Shown here in pieces: positions 24,595 through 31,499 of a stretch of DNA of 64,000 nucleotides; position 1 is the first letter of the stretch; every line of letters begins with the position of its first letter. The notes beneath the pieces were generated by a model that did no database searches, was not told the DNA's origin, and was given only the letters and a program-made list of their open reading frames with translations. The stretch spans positions 62,001 to 126,000 of the IMG/VR virus record IMGVR_UViG_3300008108_000011; one strand, written 5' to 3'. The stretch comes from a virus. The position numbers and the translations under genes are program-made.

Positions 24595-24629
24595 AGGGGG
24601 TTGACCCCCTCCCCTTTTTCCCCTATACT
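24595..24629 (+). promoter_or_regulatory. Hairpin-promoter cassette
   Basis: A stem AGGGGG/CCCCCT (24595-24600 and 24605-24610) with loop TTGA contains the -35 TTGACC (24601-24606). After 17 bp comes -10 TATACT (24624-24629), then ACTAAGGTAATCAA. The hairpin plus the following T-run may end upstream transcription while the promoter starts a new transcript. Confidence 0.75.
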
Positions 24630-24647
24630 ACTAAGGTAATCAAAGGA

Positions 24648-24821
24648 ATGGCATTGAACTACTTCAACACCAACATTGTTGCTCGTCACGATGATATCAT
24701 GACTCTGAATGCTTGGCAGGTTGATTTCTTCAACATGATACTCAATTTTCCTTGGTTGAATGATGCCGAGCGTGACTTCTACGAGGATGAAATGGCATCC
24801 TATCTTTGCTACGACGTTTGA
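24648..24821 (+). CDS. Small acidic protein (57 aa)
   Basis: 57 codons behind a hairpin-promoter cassette. Aromatic and acidic (LNAWQVDFFNMILNFPWLND; ERDFYEDEMASYLC). Function unknown. Confidence 0.68.
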   Translation: MALNYFNTNIVARHDDIMTLNAWQVDFFNMILNFPWLNDAERDFYEDEMASYLCYDV

Positions 24822-24853
24822 TTCTTTTCCAAAACACTTCGCTTTTTTTTATT

Positions 24854-25027
24854 ATGACTAACCAACTGATGATTTCCATGCTCAAGCAAGCTAACACTGG
24901 CGAGGAAATGCTGAATGTTCTTGATGCTATCACTAGTGTTGATGAAGAAAAAGAAACTGTTGCGTTTGCTATGATGCCTAGTTCTGGTATGATTCTCAAC
25001 CACAAGGGTGAAGAAGTAGTGTTCTGA
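24854..25027 (+). CDS. Small protein (57 aa)
   Basis: Start at ATG 24854. A helix (QLMISMLKQANTGEEMLNVL) then a beta end (GMILNHKGEEVVF). A T-run lies just upstream (24843-24850), after the previous gene. No family recognised. Confidence 0.65.
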   Translation: MTNQLMISMLKQANTGEEMLNVLDAITSVDEEKETVAFAMMPSSGMILNHKGEEVVF

Positions 25028-25038
25028 TTTATTAACAT

Positions 25039-25071
25039 GGGGTTGCCAGATCCCCTCAAAACTGGTATAAT
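25039..25071 (+). promoter_or_regulatory. Sigma-70-type promoter within a GGGG/CCCC hairpin
   Basis: -35 TTGCCA (25043-25048) lies in the loop of GGGG (25039-25042) and CCCC (25052-25055); 17-bp spacer; consensus -10 TATAAT (25066-25071). Drives the ParB-like gene. Confidence 0.72.
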
Positions 25072-25079
25072 ACTCTCAT

Positions 25080-25104
25080 GCTCAAAGCGAATTGCAATTT
25101 GAGC
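25080..25104 (+). promoter_or_regulatory. Leader hairpin upstream of the ParB-like gene
   Basis: A perfect 7-bp inverted repeat GCTCAAA (25080-25086) / TTTGAGC (25098-25104) with an 11-nt spacer. It starts about 2-3 nt after the expected transcription start and 24 nt before the ATG at 25129. It could stabilise the 5' end or serve as an operator or autoregulatory site. Confidence 0.6.
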
Positions 25105-25128
25105 AACCACATTATTTAATTAAACACA

Positions 25129-26178
25129 ATGAAAAAAGTTAAATTTGTTCCTGGTCAAGACTTTGATGTGACAAGTCTTGAAGTAACTGCAGAGGATGGC
25201 CCTACTCTGCGTCTCCTTGAATTTAAAGGATTTAGTGTTCGACGAGTAGATGAGATTGAAGTCTCAAAGTGTAACGCTCCTCGTAAGACAGAATATACTC
25301 ATGGGAATGTTGATGTTCTTGAAGGTTCGATGAAAGAAGGTTGGGCAGTTAAACTGTGGCCTCTTGCTATCTTCCGTTCTGCTGATGGCACTGAAGTATT
25401 GTTTGATGGTCGCCACACTCTTCGTGCTATGAAGAACATTGGAGTTTATTCTGCTCCTGTTGCTATCTATGAGCGTGCGGTGACAGGTAATCCTGTGCTG
25501 GATTCTATGTCTGATGAAACTGCACTGGGTTTGATGGGTCTGTTTATCAACGCTACTGAGGGTGGATATGTAAACGCTGTTCAGTGTGATTTCACTCGCA
25601 TGATTTCTGCAGCGTGTGCTGATGAATCTATCCCTCTCACCAACAAGAATGTTCGTCTGCTGATGGATATTTGTGGCGTGAATATTCGTTATAACCATAA
25701 ACCAACTGTTACAGCTATCTATAACGCAATCACCAACCAAACAACTTCATCTGTGCGCGTGTTCAATACTACGAAAGAAGAAGTGAAGAAGTATATTACT
25801 GACAACCCGTTCTTTGGTTATAACAACACTTCTGATGAAGATGGTGTAACTCTTCGCACGAAGATCATCGACCACCAGTTTAACTATCGCTACGCTGGTG
25901 ATATTCTTCGATGGTATTTCGAGTCTGAGAATGGTCTTCGTGTTGCTGTTTCCAGCAAGGCAGGAGATGAGAAGAAAATCGAAGACGAACGCGAAGAGAT
26001 CTTGTCTTATATTGAAGAGATTTATCTCAACAATGCCAAGCATTATGCATCTCGTTTGCGTGAGAAATTTGGTTCTCTGATTAACCTTCCCGAACCTTCT
26101 CTCGATGACTTGAATGGTCTTGAACTTTGGGGAATTCCTCAAATTGAAGGAGAAAATGCATCAGTTCAGCTCTTCTGA
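25129..26178 (+). CDS. ParB/Srx-like domain protein (349 aa)
   Basis: The segment LFDGRHTLRAMKNIG (residues 91-105) matches the core of ParB/sulfiredoxin-fold proteins, whose usual form is a strand, DGxHR and a helix. The preceding region (VRRVDEIEVSK, then WAVKLWPLAIF) fits the strand order of that fold. A helical region follows (~120-220), then an acidic C-terminal half. ParB-like folds act as CTP-dependent DNA-binding proteins, nucleases or kinases; no specific role can be assigned. It sits alone behind its own promoter and before the helicase gene. It may be a partner of that helicase, but each has a separate promoter. Confidence 0.65.
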   Translation: MKKVKFVPGQDFDVTSLEVTAEDGPTLRLLEFKGFSVRRVDEIEVSKCNAPRKTEYTHGNVDVLEGSMKEGWAVKLWPLAIFRSADGTEVLFDGRHTLRAMKNIGVYSAPVAIYERAVTGNPVLDSMSDETALGLMGLFINATEGGYVNAVQCDFTRMISAACADESIPLTNKNVRLLMDICGVNIRYNHKPTVTAIYNAITNQTTSSVRVFNTTKEEVKKYITDNPFFGYNNTSDEDGVTLRTKIIDHQFNYRYAGDILRWYFESENGLRVAVSSKAGDEKKIEDEREEILSYIEEIYLNNAKHYASRLREKFGSLINLPEPSLDDLNGLELWGIPQIEGENASVQLF

Positions 26179-26203
26179 TCTATAGCATAAGCAACGCTAA
26201 TGG

Positions 26204-26241
26204 GCAGGGGTCTTGACGATCCCTGCTTTTTCCTGTATATT
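26204..26241 (+). promoter_or_regulatory. Terminator hairpin with embedded promoter
   Basis: GCAGGG (26204-26209) and CCCTGC (26221-26226) followed by five T form a small intrinsic terminator. Its loop contains the -35 TTGACG (26213-26218); a 17-bp spacer leads to -10 TATATT (26236-26241). The helicase ATG is at 26264, after the leader GTTGAAACGACACGGC. Confidence 0.78.
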
Positions 26242-26263
26242 ATATTTGTTGAAACGACACGGC

Positions 26264-27514
26264 ATGAAACTTCGCTCTCACCAACCTCGCACCATTGCCG
26301 CCATGCAGAAAGCATGTAAAGGCATTGTAATTCAACCTACGGGTGCTGGCAAGACTCTAGAGCAGATTCTGCACTTGCAGGGGCGTCTAGATGCCTCTCA
26401 GAGCGGTCTTACTGCAGTAATTGTTGCTCCGCGTCTGCTCCTGTGTAATCAATTGTCTGACGAATATCTGCAGGTAATTGACACCAAGAAGGTTCACATT
26501 TTGCACGTTCACTCTGGTGAAACGCACCACTTCAGCAGCACCAAATCTGATACGATTGCACTGTTCAACAATACTGCTCGTGCTGCTGGTGAGTCTTGCC
26601 TGATCTTCACCACCTATCATTCTCTGCATCGTATTGTTGATGCTGGTATTGATATTGATGTTGCTTACTTCGATGAAGCACACAATGCTACCAGCAAGCA
26701 ATTCTTTCCCAAGACTGCTATGGTATCTGAGATGGCAAACAACTGCTATTTCTTTACTGCAACGCCTCGTCATTCTAAGAATCCGAAAGGTCGTGGCATG
26801 AACAACTCTCTGGTGTTTGGTGATGTGATTGAGATCACGCCTGCACAGGAACTGATTGAGTCTGGTAGCATCATTCCTCCCTCGATTCAGATTCACGAAC
26901 AACCTGCAGTTGCTCGCACTAAAGCTAACGCTCACGAGTGTGATGCCAACACTGTGCTGGAGATTGTAGACAATCTCGATGCTGAGTCTGGGCAGAAAGT
27001 TCTGATCGCTGCACCATCCTCCAAGATCATTTGGAACATGGTTGCTGCTACTGCACTGCTGCAGGATCTATCTGAGCGTGGTTACGATGTGATGCACATC
27101 ACTGCTAAGCACGGTGCCTACGTTAACAAAACCAAAGTGAACCGTGAGGTATTCTTTGACACGCTGACTGCATGGGGCAAAGACCCCAACCGTAAGTTTG
27201 TGGTGTTTCACTATAGCATTCTGTCTGAGGGTATCAATGTTCCTGGTCTGACGCATTGTGTGCTGCTTCGTAACCTCAACATTGTGGAGATGGCACAAAC
27301 CATTGGTCGTGTAATCCGCATGAATGTGGATGATGCGCGTGATATTGCGGAAGGCAAACTCACTGCTGGTGACCTGGGTAACTATCGCAAACCGTTTGGT
27401 TTCGTGACTGTGCCCATCTACGGTAACTATGGCGCACAGATTCAGAAGCGTCTGCAGAATGTTGTAGATGCTATCTTCGTCAAGGGTGTGCCGCCCACTT
27501 CCATTATTGCATGA
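26264..27514 (+). CDS. SF2 DNA/RNA helicase (DEAH-type)
   Basis: 416 residues from ATG 26264; the longer frame back to 26213 contains the promoter. Helicase motifs: Q-like segment RSHQPRTI, Walker A QPTGAGKT (residues 24-31), VIVAPRLLL (Ia), DEAH (137-140), FTATPR (III, 164-169), a second RecA-like domain with FHYSILSEGINVPGLTHC (V) and QTIGRVIRM (VI). The layout is that of compact single-chain translocases such as the T4 UvsW/RadD type. Extra nuclease or specificity domains are not seen. A role in replication, recombination or fork remodelling is likely from the family. Confidence 0.88.
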   Translation: MKLRSHQPRTIAAMQKACKGIVIQPTGAGKTLEQILHLQGRLDASQSGLTAVIVAPRLLLCNQLSDEYLQVIDTKKVHILHVHSGETHHFSSTKSDTIALFNNTARAAGESCLIFTTYHSLHRIVDAGIDIDVAYFDEAHNATSKQFFPKTAMVSEMANNCYFFTATPRHSKNPKGRGMNNSLVFGDVIEITPAQELIESGSIIPPSIQIHEQPAVARTKANAHECDANTVLEIVDNLDAESGQKVLIAAPSSKIIWNMVAATALLQDLSERGYDVMHITAKHGAYVNKTKVNREVFFDTLTAWGKDPNRKFVVFHYSILSEGINVPGLTHCVLLRNLNIVEMAQTIGRVIRMNVDDARDIAEGKLTAGDLGNYRKPFGFVTVPIYGNYGAQIQKRLQNVVDAIFVKGVPPTSIIA

Positions 27515-27599
27515 GTGTCAAGGGGCGGCAGCATGACCTGTTGCCCCATCCCTGCAGCCAGATCACCGAAAAAATCAAAAGTATAATATAGGAGACACA

Positions 27600-27815
27600 A
27601 TGATCACCAAAGATGGATATGCAGCAGTGCCATGGGGCACCAGATACGTTATACTTTACAATGGAGAGCAGATTTCAGACGTTGCGACGGCGGAAGAGGC
27701 GGTAGCATACATTCGAAATGCTCAAAAAAGCACGAATCAAAAGCAGCCCCGATCGACCACCCCCAAGACCCATAAGAAAAGCAAATCGAAAGGGCGCTTG
27801 ACACTCGACCCCTGA
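27600..27815 (+). CDS. Small protein with basic C-terminal tail (71 aa)
   Basis: Preceded by AGGAG seven bases before the ATG and by a lone TATAAT at 27582-27587 without a good -35. N-terminal half is beta (GTRYVILYNGEQISDVATAE), the last 30 residues are Lys/Thr/Ser-rich (TTPKTHKKSKSKGR), probably disordered and nucleic-acid binding. The next promoter's -35 overlaps its last codons. Confidence 0.7.
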   Translation: MITKDGYAAVPWGTRYVILYNGEQISDVATAEEAVAYIRNAQKSTNQKQPRSTTPKTHKKSKSKGRLTLDP

Positions 27816-27826
27816 TCCCCTATACT
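27798..27826 (+). promoter_or_regulatory. Sigma-70-type promoter with GTAATC leader
   Basis: -35 TTGACA (27798-27803), 17-bp spacer, -10 TATACT (27821-27826), then ACTAAGGTAATCAACGGA. From -10 through GTAATCAA it is identical to the promoter at 24624. ATG at 27852. Confidence 0.82.
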
Positions 27827-27851
27827 ACTAAGGTAATCAACGGAACACCCT

Positions 27852-28124
27852 ATGACTGACTATCTGCTCATCACCTTCGGTCCTGCTGAAGATGTAGAGC
27901 GTAACGGTTGGTATAACTGCAAAGAGCGTTTTAATTACAAAGGCGCTGCTATTCGCAAAGGTCTTGATTCTCTTTGCATTGGTGGTTGTTTTGGTTATGT
28001 TGTGATTGAAGAGGGTGAAGATTGGTGGGAAATTGTTGATGAGTCTGGCACTGAGAATGCTAGCATCACTGCTAATCGCTTCACTTTCACTGTTCAACCT
28101 GCTCCCAAACTGGTGATGGTCTGA
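27852..28124 (+). CDS. Hypothetical protein (90 aa)
   Basis: Beta-rich protein (YLLITFGPAEDVERNGWYNC; FGYVVIEEGEDWWEIVDESG) with a C-terminal strand. No family recognised. It heads a run of coupled small genes from 27.85 to 30.3 kb. Confidence 0.72.
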   Translation: MTDYLLITFGPAEDVERNGWYNCKERFNYKGAAIRKGLDSLCIGGCFGYVVIEEGEDWWEIVDESGTENASITANRFTFTVQPAPKLVMV

Positions 28125-28285
28125 TGAGAACCACTTACATTTTCCTTGTCTTTATTGGCATTTTGATGTATAATGTTTTTCTGATTCAACGTGATCAAAA
28201 AATGTTTGAAGCATACGATAAAGCGTGTGCTACACTACCTCAACCTCACCCTGATTGTCACTATGCAAAACAACAACCTCGATGA
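28124..28285 (+). CDS. Small membrane protein (53 aa)
   Basis: 53 codons with a transmembrane helix (TYIFLVFIGILMYNVFLI) and a C-terminal tail containing two cysteines (ACATLPQPHPDCHY). ATG overlaps the previous stop. Confidence 0.65.
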   Translation: MRTTYIFLVFIGILMYNVFLIQRDQKMFEAYDKACATLPQPHPDCHYAKQQPR

Positions 28286-28409
28286 TGCTTTACTCGATAT
28301 TGATGAATATCGTGAGAAAGAATTGATTGATTACTATGTGGAAGATCTAGAGCGTCTTGCTGCAGAAGCACAAGTGACTGTAGATTATTACATTGCAGAG
28401 TTTGTATGA
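28263..28409 (+). CDS. Small acidic helical protein (48 aa)
   Basis: Start at ATG 28263 (the longer frame lies inside the previous gene). The C-terminal stretch YYVEDLERLAAEAQVTVDYY resembles a short protein I recall from cyanophages. Coupled by ATGA to the next gene. Confidence 0.68.
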   Translation: MQNNNLDDALLDIDEYREKELIDYYVEDLERLAAEAQVTVDYYIAEFV

Positions 28410-28561
28410 ACACACTCTCGATTCCTAATCTTCTTTATGAAGAATTGATCATGCTACAGGATATCATGGTGATGCTCGACAAATCTGATTTTGCATCAAA
28501 TCTAGATCCTACAGAGCGTGAGATCTTCAATGACCTTTACACTAAGATCATTCAATCATAA
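28406..28561 (+). CDS. Small helical protein (51 aa)
   Basis: 51 codons filling the space between two coupled genes; two helices (IPNLLYEELIMLQDIMVMLD; PTEREIFNDLYTKII). Stop overlaps the next ATG (TAATG). Confidence 0.62.
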   Translation: MNTLSIPNLLYEELIMLQDIMVMLDKSDFASNLDPTEREIFNDLYTKIIQS

Positions 28562-28779
28562 TGGATAAAGTATCACACTGCCCAGCATGTAATAGTTTAT
28601 GGCATACGCTAGCTATACCTGAGCATTTACATGATCAGTATTCTCCACCATACTATTACAGCACAGTGATTGCTGTTCAATCATGGGAGACAGATCGCAC
28701 ACATTACTATTTGTGTCCTGATTGCGGAACCAAATTTGACCTTTGCGGAACTGTTAAGAACGATGACGCCAACGCTTGA
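28561..28779 (+). CDS. Zinc-ribbon-like small protein (72 aa)
   Basis: Two C-x2-C pairs: CPAC near residue 8 and CPDC near residue 52, a typical zinc-ribbon spacing with beta strands between. Zinc ribbons of phages often bind RNA polymerase or nucleic acid; the target is unknown here. Confidence 0.75.
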   Translation: MDKVSHCPACNSLWHTLAIPEHLHDQYSPPYYYSTVIAVQSWETDRTHYYLCPDCGTKFDLCGTVKNDDANA

Positions 28780-29080
28780 CATGAGCTGGCATCCCTGGTA
28801 TGATGCTCTCAGTTCAGACAAACCAATGATCGACAACAACAGCGGTATTCTCTACCAACGCAACTTCAAAGAGTTGGTATGGTATCAAGAGTATATCTAT
28901 CAGAATGGTGATCTGATTGGTGAGATCTTTACTAACATCGATGGTGTTGGTTACAATCTCAAGAAAGCAACAAATGTAAAAAATCTGCATGGGCAGTCTA
29001 TTGTTGTGATGGAAACGATTGCACAGTTCAATACTGTTGCAGATGCCAAAGAGTTTGTTAATCAAGCAGGAGGTCTTTGA
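28763..29080 (+). CDS. Hypothetical protein (105 aa)
   Basis: Start at ATG 28763 (or 28781); upstream part of the frame overlaps the zinc-ribbon gene and is not protein-like. Mixed alpha/beta (FKELVWYQEYIYQNGDLIGE; FNTVADAKEFVNQAGG). Coupled by TGATG to the next gene. Confidence 0.68.
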   Translation: MTPTLDMSWHPWYDALSSDKPMIDNNSGILYQRNFKELVWYQEYIYQNGDLIGEIFTNIDGVGYNLKKATNVKNLHGQSIVVMETIAQFNTVADAKEFVNQAGGL

Positions 29081-29199
29081 TGACTAACAAGATTGTTGAT
29101 TTATTGATCCTTGAATTGAAACTCTATATAGAGGGTCATACAGCAGCATCCATTTCAATTGAAAACTATCGCCGTGGTATTGCCACGCTCTACAAATGA
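29080..29199 (+). CDS. Small helical protein (39 aa)
   Basis: 39 codons, helical (KIVDLLILELKLYIEGHTAA, then NYRRGIATLYK). Overlaps both neighbours in ATGA style, which is the main support. Confidence 0.58.
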   Translation: MTNKIVDLLILELKLYIEGHTAASISIENYRRGIATLYK

Positions 29200-29315
29200 T
29201 TACTACTATCATGGCTGCATTTGCGTTTGGTTATTGTGTCACTGATATTATTCAAAACTATCGTGCCAACAAACGCATCGAACAATTTGTCAAAGATCTG
29301 GAGAAACCCGAATGA
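29196..29315 (+). CDS. Small membrane-associated protein (39 aa)
   Basis: 39 codons: hydrophobic N-terminus (ITTIMAAFAFGYCV) then a charged helix (NKRIEQFVKDLEK). Overlaps its neighbours at both ends. Confidence 0.58.
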   Translation: MITTIMAAFAFGYCVTDIIQNYRANKRIEQFVKDLEKPE

Positions 29316-29515
29316 TCACTCTACAAACCATCAATCCCACCACCTATAAAGTGGTTCTTCAAACCGAAGATCTTACTGAAGAAGAGCGCACTAAACTGAT
29401 CAGAAAGCGTGACTTCTTCCCTGCTGAGTTTGTTCACGCACTCATTGATCTTCTCCCACCTGATCAAACATTTGACACATACGATCACTATAACATGACT
29501 CTATATGTCAAATGA
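29312..29515 (+). CDS. Hypothetical protein (67 aa)
   Basis: Beta strand, helix and strand pattern (TYKVVLQTEDLTEEERTKLI; FVHALIDLLPPDQTFDTYD). Coupled to the upstream gene and overlapping the next by 11 bp. Confidence 0.68.
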   Translation: MITLQTINPTTYKVVLQTEDLTEEERTKLIRKRDFFPAEFVHALIDLLPPDQTFDTYDHYNMTLYVK

Positions 29516-29726
29516 ACAGCAATACAATGAATTAATCGATTGGGCGGGGGATCGTATAGATCTCCTGCTCTCTCGTAGTAAAGCATGTAAAACATCACAA
29601 CGTAAAACAACACATAGACTGAACGCACAAGCATTAGAAGAAGAGTTCTTTGATTGGTTCGCTGCTAGACATTCAGACTCTACTCAAAATGTTCTCTTCA
29701 TACCCTATCATGGAAAACTATCCTAG
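29505..29726 (+). CDS. Hypothetical protein (73 aa)
   Basis: Helical, basic in the middle (RSKACKTSQRKTTHRLNAQA). Overlaps the following oxygenase gene by about 17 bp. Confidence 0.65.
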   Translation: MSNEQQYNELIDWAGDRIDLLLSRSKACKTSQRKTTHRLNAQALEEEFFDWFAARHSDSTQNVLFIPYHGKLS

Positions 29727-30345
29727 GTGCTCTACTGTAGGTGTCATTCAAACTCACCTACCACATACAATCATTGATACAATTAGAACTGAATGCCACG
29801 CCTACGATAATCAAATCAAACAAGCAAACACATTCAATAATAATACTAATTACCGTAAGACATTCATCAAAGCAATATCATCCTATGAATGGTTCGCTGG
29901 TATGCTCTGGCATTATATCTCACGAGCTAATAGAGAGAACTTTCTATTTGATATCACCTGCCTAGAGAATGAAGGATTAAATCATCTCATCTATCCTCCT
30001 GGGCATTACTATCATTGGCATCAAGATCAAGCATTGACATCATGCCTTCGCCCAACAATACTACCATCAGTCTATAACTCTACAATACAAGAGTCTTTGA
30101 CTGTAGAACACCAATGGATAAGAAAAATTTCTTTCTCATTACAACTAACAGATAGTAATGACTATACAGGGGGCGATCTACAATTCCATAATAATAATTA
30201 CACTAAGGAAGGAGTAATCACTGCACCTAGAGAGAAAGGATCATTGATTATATTTGATAGTAGACTATCACATAGGGTAACAAGAGTAAGAGAAGGAACA
30301 AGAGAAGCATTGGTAGGATGGGTATTAGGACCACGATGGAAATAG
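29710..30345 (+). CDS. 2OG-Fe(II) oxygenase (P4H-like)
   Basis: 211 residues from ATG 29710; ATG 29689 is an alternative and neither has a clear ribosome site. The catalytic core is clear: HYYHWHQDQ (H104, D106), SFSLQLTDSNDYTGGDLQFH, DSRLSHRVTRV (H188) and EGTREALVGWVLGPRWK (R198). The GGDLQ segment and final GPRW are typical of 2OG-Fe(II) prolyl-hydroxylase-like proteins. This is the fifth such enzyme in the window. Its stop directly abuts the first DnaA-box-like site. Substrate unknown. Confidence 0.87.
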   Translation: MENYPRCSTVGVIQTHLPHTIIDTIRTECHAYDNQIKQANTFNNNTNYRKTFIKAISSYEWFAGMLWHYISRANRENFLFDITCLENEGLNHLIYPPGHYYHWHQDQALTSCLRPTILPSVYNSTIQESLTVEHQWIRKISFSLQLTDSNDYTGGDLQFHNNNYTKEGVITAPREKGSLIIFDSRLSHRVTRVREGTREALVGWVLGPRWK

Positions 30346-30386
30346 TTTTCCACAGGGTTGTGGAAAAAGTATAGAGTTTTTCCACA
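30346..30386 (+). repeat. DnaA-box-like cluster 1 (three TTTTCCACA sites)
   Basis: TTTTCCACA at 30346-30354 (+), its complement at 30359-30367 (-) and TTTTCCACA at 30378-30386 (+). The first two also form a hairpin with a 4-nt spacer. As I recall, TTTTCCACA is the DnaA-box consensus of Synechococcus elongatus (E. coli TTATCCACA). The alternative reading is a bidirectional terminator after the oxygenase gene. Confidence 0.7.
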
Positions 30387-30540
30387 GATTTAAATGTGTT
30401 AAAAAATAGTATTGGGTTTTCTATGTGCTTCGTAGAATGTGTCTACAAATAGTCTGATGATACTGTGAAAGGTCTCAGAATCTTCAGAGTTGTTGTAGTC
30501 TTAGCACGCGAGCTAACGAGTTGTCAAGCGTTTGTCACAA

Positions 30541-30677
30541 AACTCAAAAATCTCAAAAAACTCAAAAATCTCAAAAACGACAAAACTGAGATTTCTGAGA
30601 ATTCTGTATTTCCAAGGTTTTTTGAGTTTTTTCGAATTTTAAAAAACTTAATTTTTTAGTTTTTTGAGATTTTTGAG
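30541..30677 (+). repeat. AT-rich region with 18-bp direct and inverted repeats
   Basis: The 18-bp unit AACTCAAAAATCTCAAAA occurs twice in tandem (30541-30558, 30559-30576). An 18-bp arm (30543-30560) is perfectly complementary to 30660-30677 (TTTTTTGAGATTTTTGAG), with further partial copies near 30617 and 30671. The 450-bp gap (30346-30803) has no believable gene; this AT-rich part could be a duplex-unwinding element or a large hairpin. Confidence 0.8.
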
Positions 30678-30747
30678 ACTTTTGAGAATTTTAAAGTCTT
30701 ATAATTATAACTTATCATTATAATAAGGGTTACTAATCAATAAAGGG

Positions 30748-30776
30748 TTGACAAACCATCGAAAATACAGTATTAT
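30748..30776 (+). promoter_or_regulatory. Sigma-70-type promoter with GTAATC leader
   Basis: -35 TTGACA (30748-30753), 17-bp spacer, -10 TATTAT (30771-30776), then TACTAAGTAATCAATCAAAG before ATG 30804. Confidence 0.78.
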
Positions 30777-30803
30777 TACTAAGTAATCAATCAAAGACAT
30801 CGA

Positions 30804-31046
30804 ATGACTGTCAAAAACTACACTGATCTTCCTAGTTCTGCTATCAAAAACATCACTATTGATACTGTAAAGAACACTGTATCAGTAGAGTATACTACTG
30901 GTAACAAACAGTATACTTACAGCACCGAAGATGCTGAAGGTTTTGATCAGCAACTGCTGTCAGAATTCGACTCTGATGATATCTCAGTGGGTCGATTCAT
31001 GAATCAGAGCGTCACAAATGGCACTCTGAATCTGCTTGTTGACTGA
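30804..31046 (+). CDS. KTSC-like domain protein (80 aa)
   Basis: Pattern of the small KTSC family: SSAIKNITIDTVKNTVSVEY, then a beta hairpin TTGNKQYTYS, a helix, and SVGRFMNQSV at the end. KTSC proteins are about 60-80 residues, found in phages and bacteria, some fused to enzymes, with unknown function. AT-rich codons here contrast with the second, GC-rich KTSC-like gene at 33024. Confidence 0.72.
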   Translation: MTVKNYTDLPSSAIKNITIDTVKNTVSVEYTTGNKQYTYSTEDAEGFDQQLLSEFDSDDISVGRFMNQSVTNGTLNLLVD

Positions 31047-31151
31047 CCCTACCACAGATAAATACGTTTGTCAAGGGGTAAAGACACCAATTTGGTTGTC
31101 AATATCCCTTCCAGACGATTCTAGACACCTCTCAGAGAACATTTCAAACCG

Positions 31152-31316
31152 ATGGCTAAATCCAAAGCAGGAAACTACAAGGATAATTTCTATAACGAAT
31201 TCGATGAATTCGAAGAGCATGAAGTAGAACAAAAGTATGGTGTGAAAGTGAAGAATATTGGTCGCACTCCAAAGAAACAGAAAAAGCTTAAATTTGATGG
31301 TGATTTTGAATGGTAA
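31152..31316 (+). CDS. Small charged protein (54 aa)
   Basis: 54 codons: an acidic middle (NEFDEFEEHEVEQKYG) followed by a basic stretch (RTPKKQKKLKF). Highly charged and probably partly disordered. Upstream, GATAAATA at 31055-31062 resembles a late promoter by 7 of 8 bases. Flanked downstream by the second DnaA-box-like cluster. Confidence 0.65.
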   Translation: MAKSKAGNYKDNFYNEFDEFEEHEVEQKYGVKVKNIGRTPKKQKKLKFDGDFEW

Positions 31317-31329
31317 TCTAATAAAATAG

Positions 31330-31393
31330 TTTTCCACAGATATACTAAAACCTGTGGAAAACTTTCAATAGTTTTCCACAACCCTGTGGAAAA
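31330..31393 (+). repeat. DnaA-box-like cluster 2 (four sites, two hairpins)
   Basis: TTTTCCACA at 31330-31338 (+), complement at 31353-31361 (-), TTTTCCACA at 31372-31380 (+), complement at 31385-31393 (-). Each pair forms a perfect 11-bp inverted repeat (GTTTTCCACAG/CTGTGGAAAAC and AGTTTTCCACA/TGTGGAAAACT). No T-run follows either hairpin, which argues somewhat against simple terminators. Confidence 0.75.
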
Positions 31394-31403
31394 CTCTCAT
31401 AAG

Positions 31404-31475
31404 CCCCCCTAATCAGACCCATAAGCAAAGGTGATGGTTAGGGGGGTTGACTTTTGCCCCGATCTGACCCATACT
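31404..31475 (+). promoter_or_regulatory. Hairpin-promoter cassette
   Basis: A 9-bp inverted repeat CCCCCCTAA (31404-31412) / TTAGGGGGG (31438-31446) abuts -35 TTGACT (31447-31452); 17-bp spacer; -10 CATACT (31470-31475); then ACCTAAGTCAACAGCAAACG to the ATG at 31500. First cassette of the GC-rich island. Confidence 0.75.
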
Positions 31476-31499
31476 ACCTAAGTCAACAGCAAACGACCC

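Noticed and set aside
26387-26935. 182-codon reverse-strand frame across the helicase gene
   Set aside because: It is the complement of a well-supported helicase gene; the translation has no domain and no upstream signals.
30541-30580. CRISPR-like repeat array
   Set aside because: The units are directly adjacent with no spacers and are low in complexity.
30465-30659. 64-codon frame in the AT-rich repeat
   Set aside because: Low-complexity Lys/Asn/Leu product created by the CTCAAAAA repeats; no start signals.
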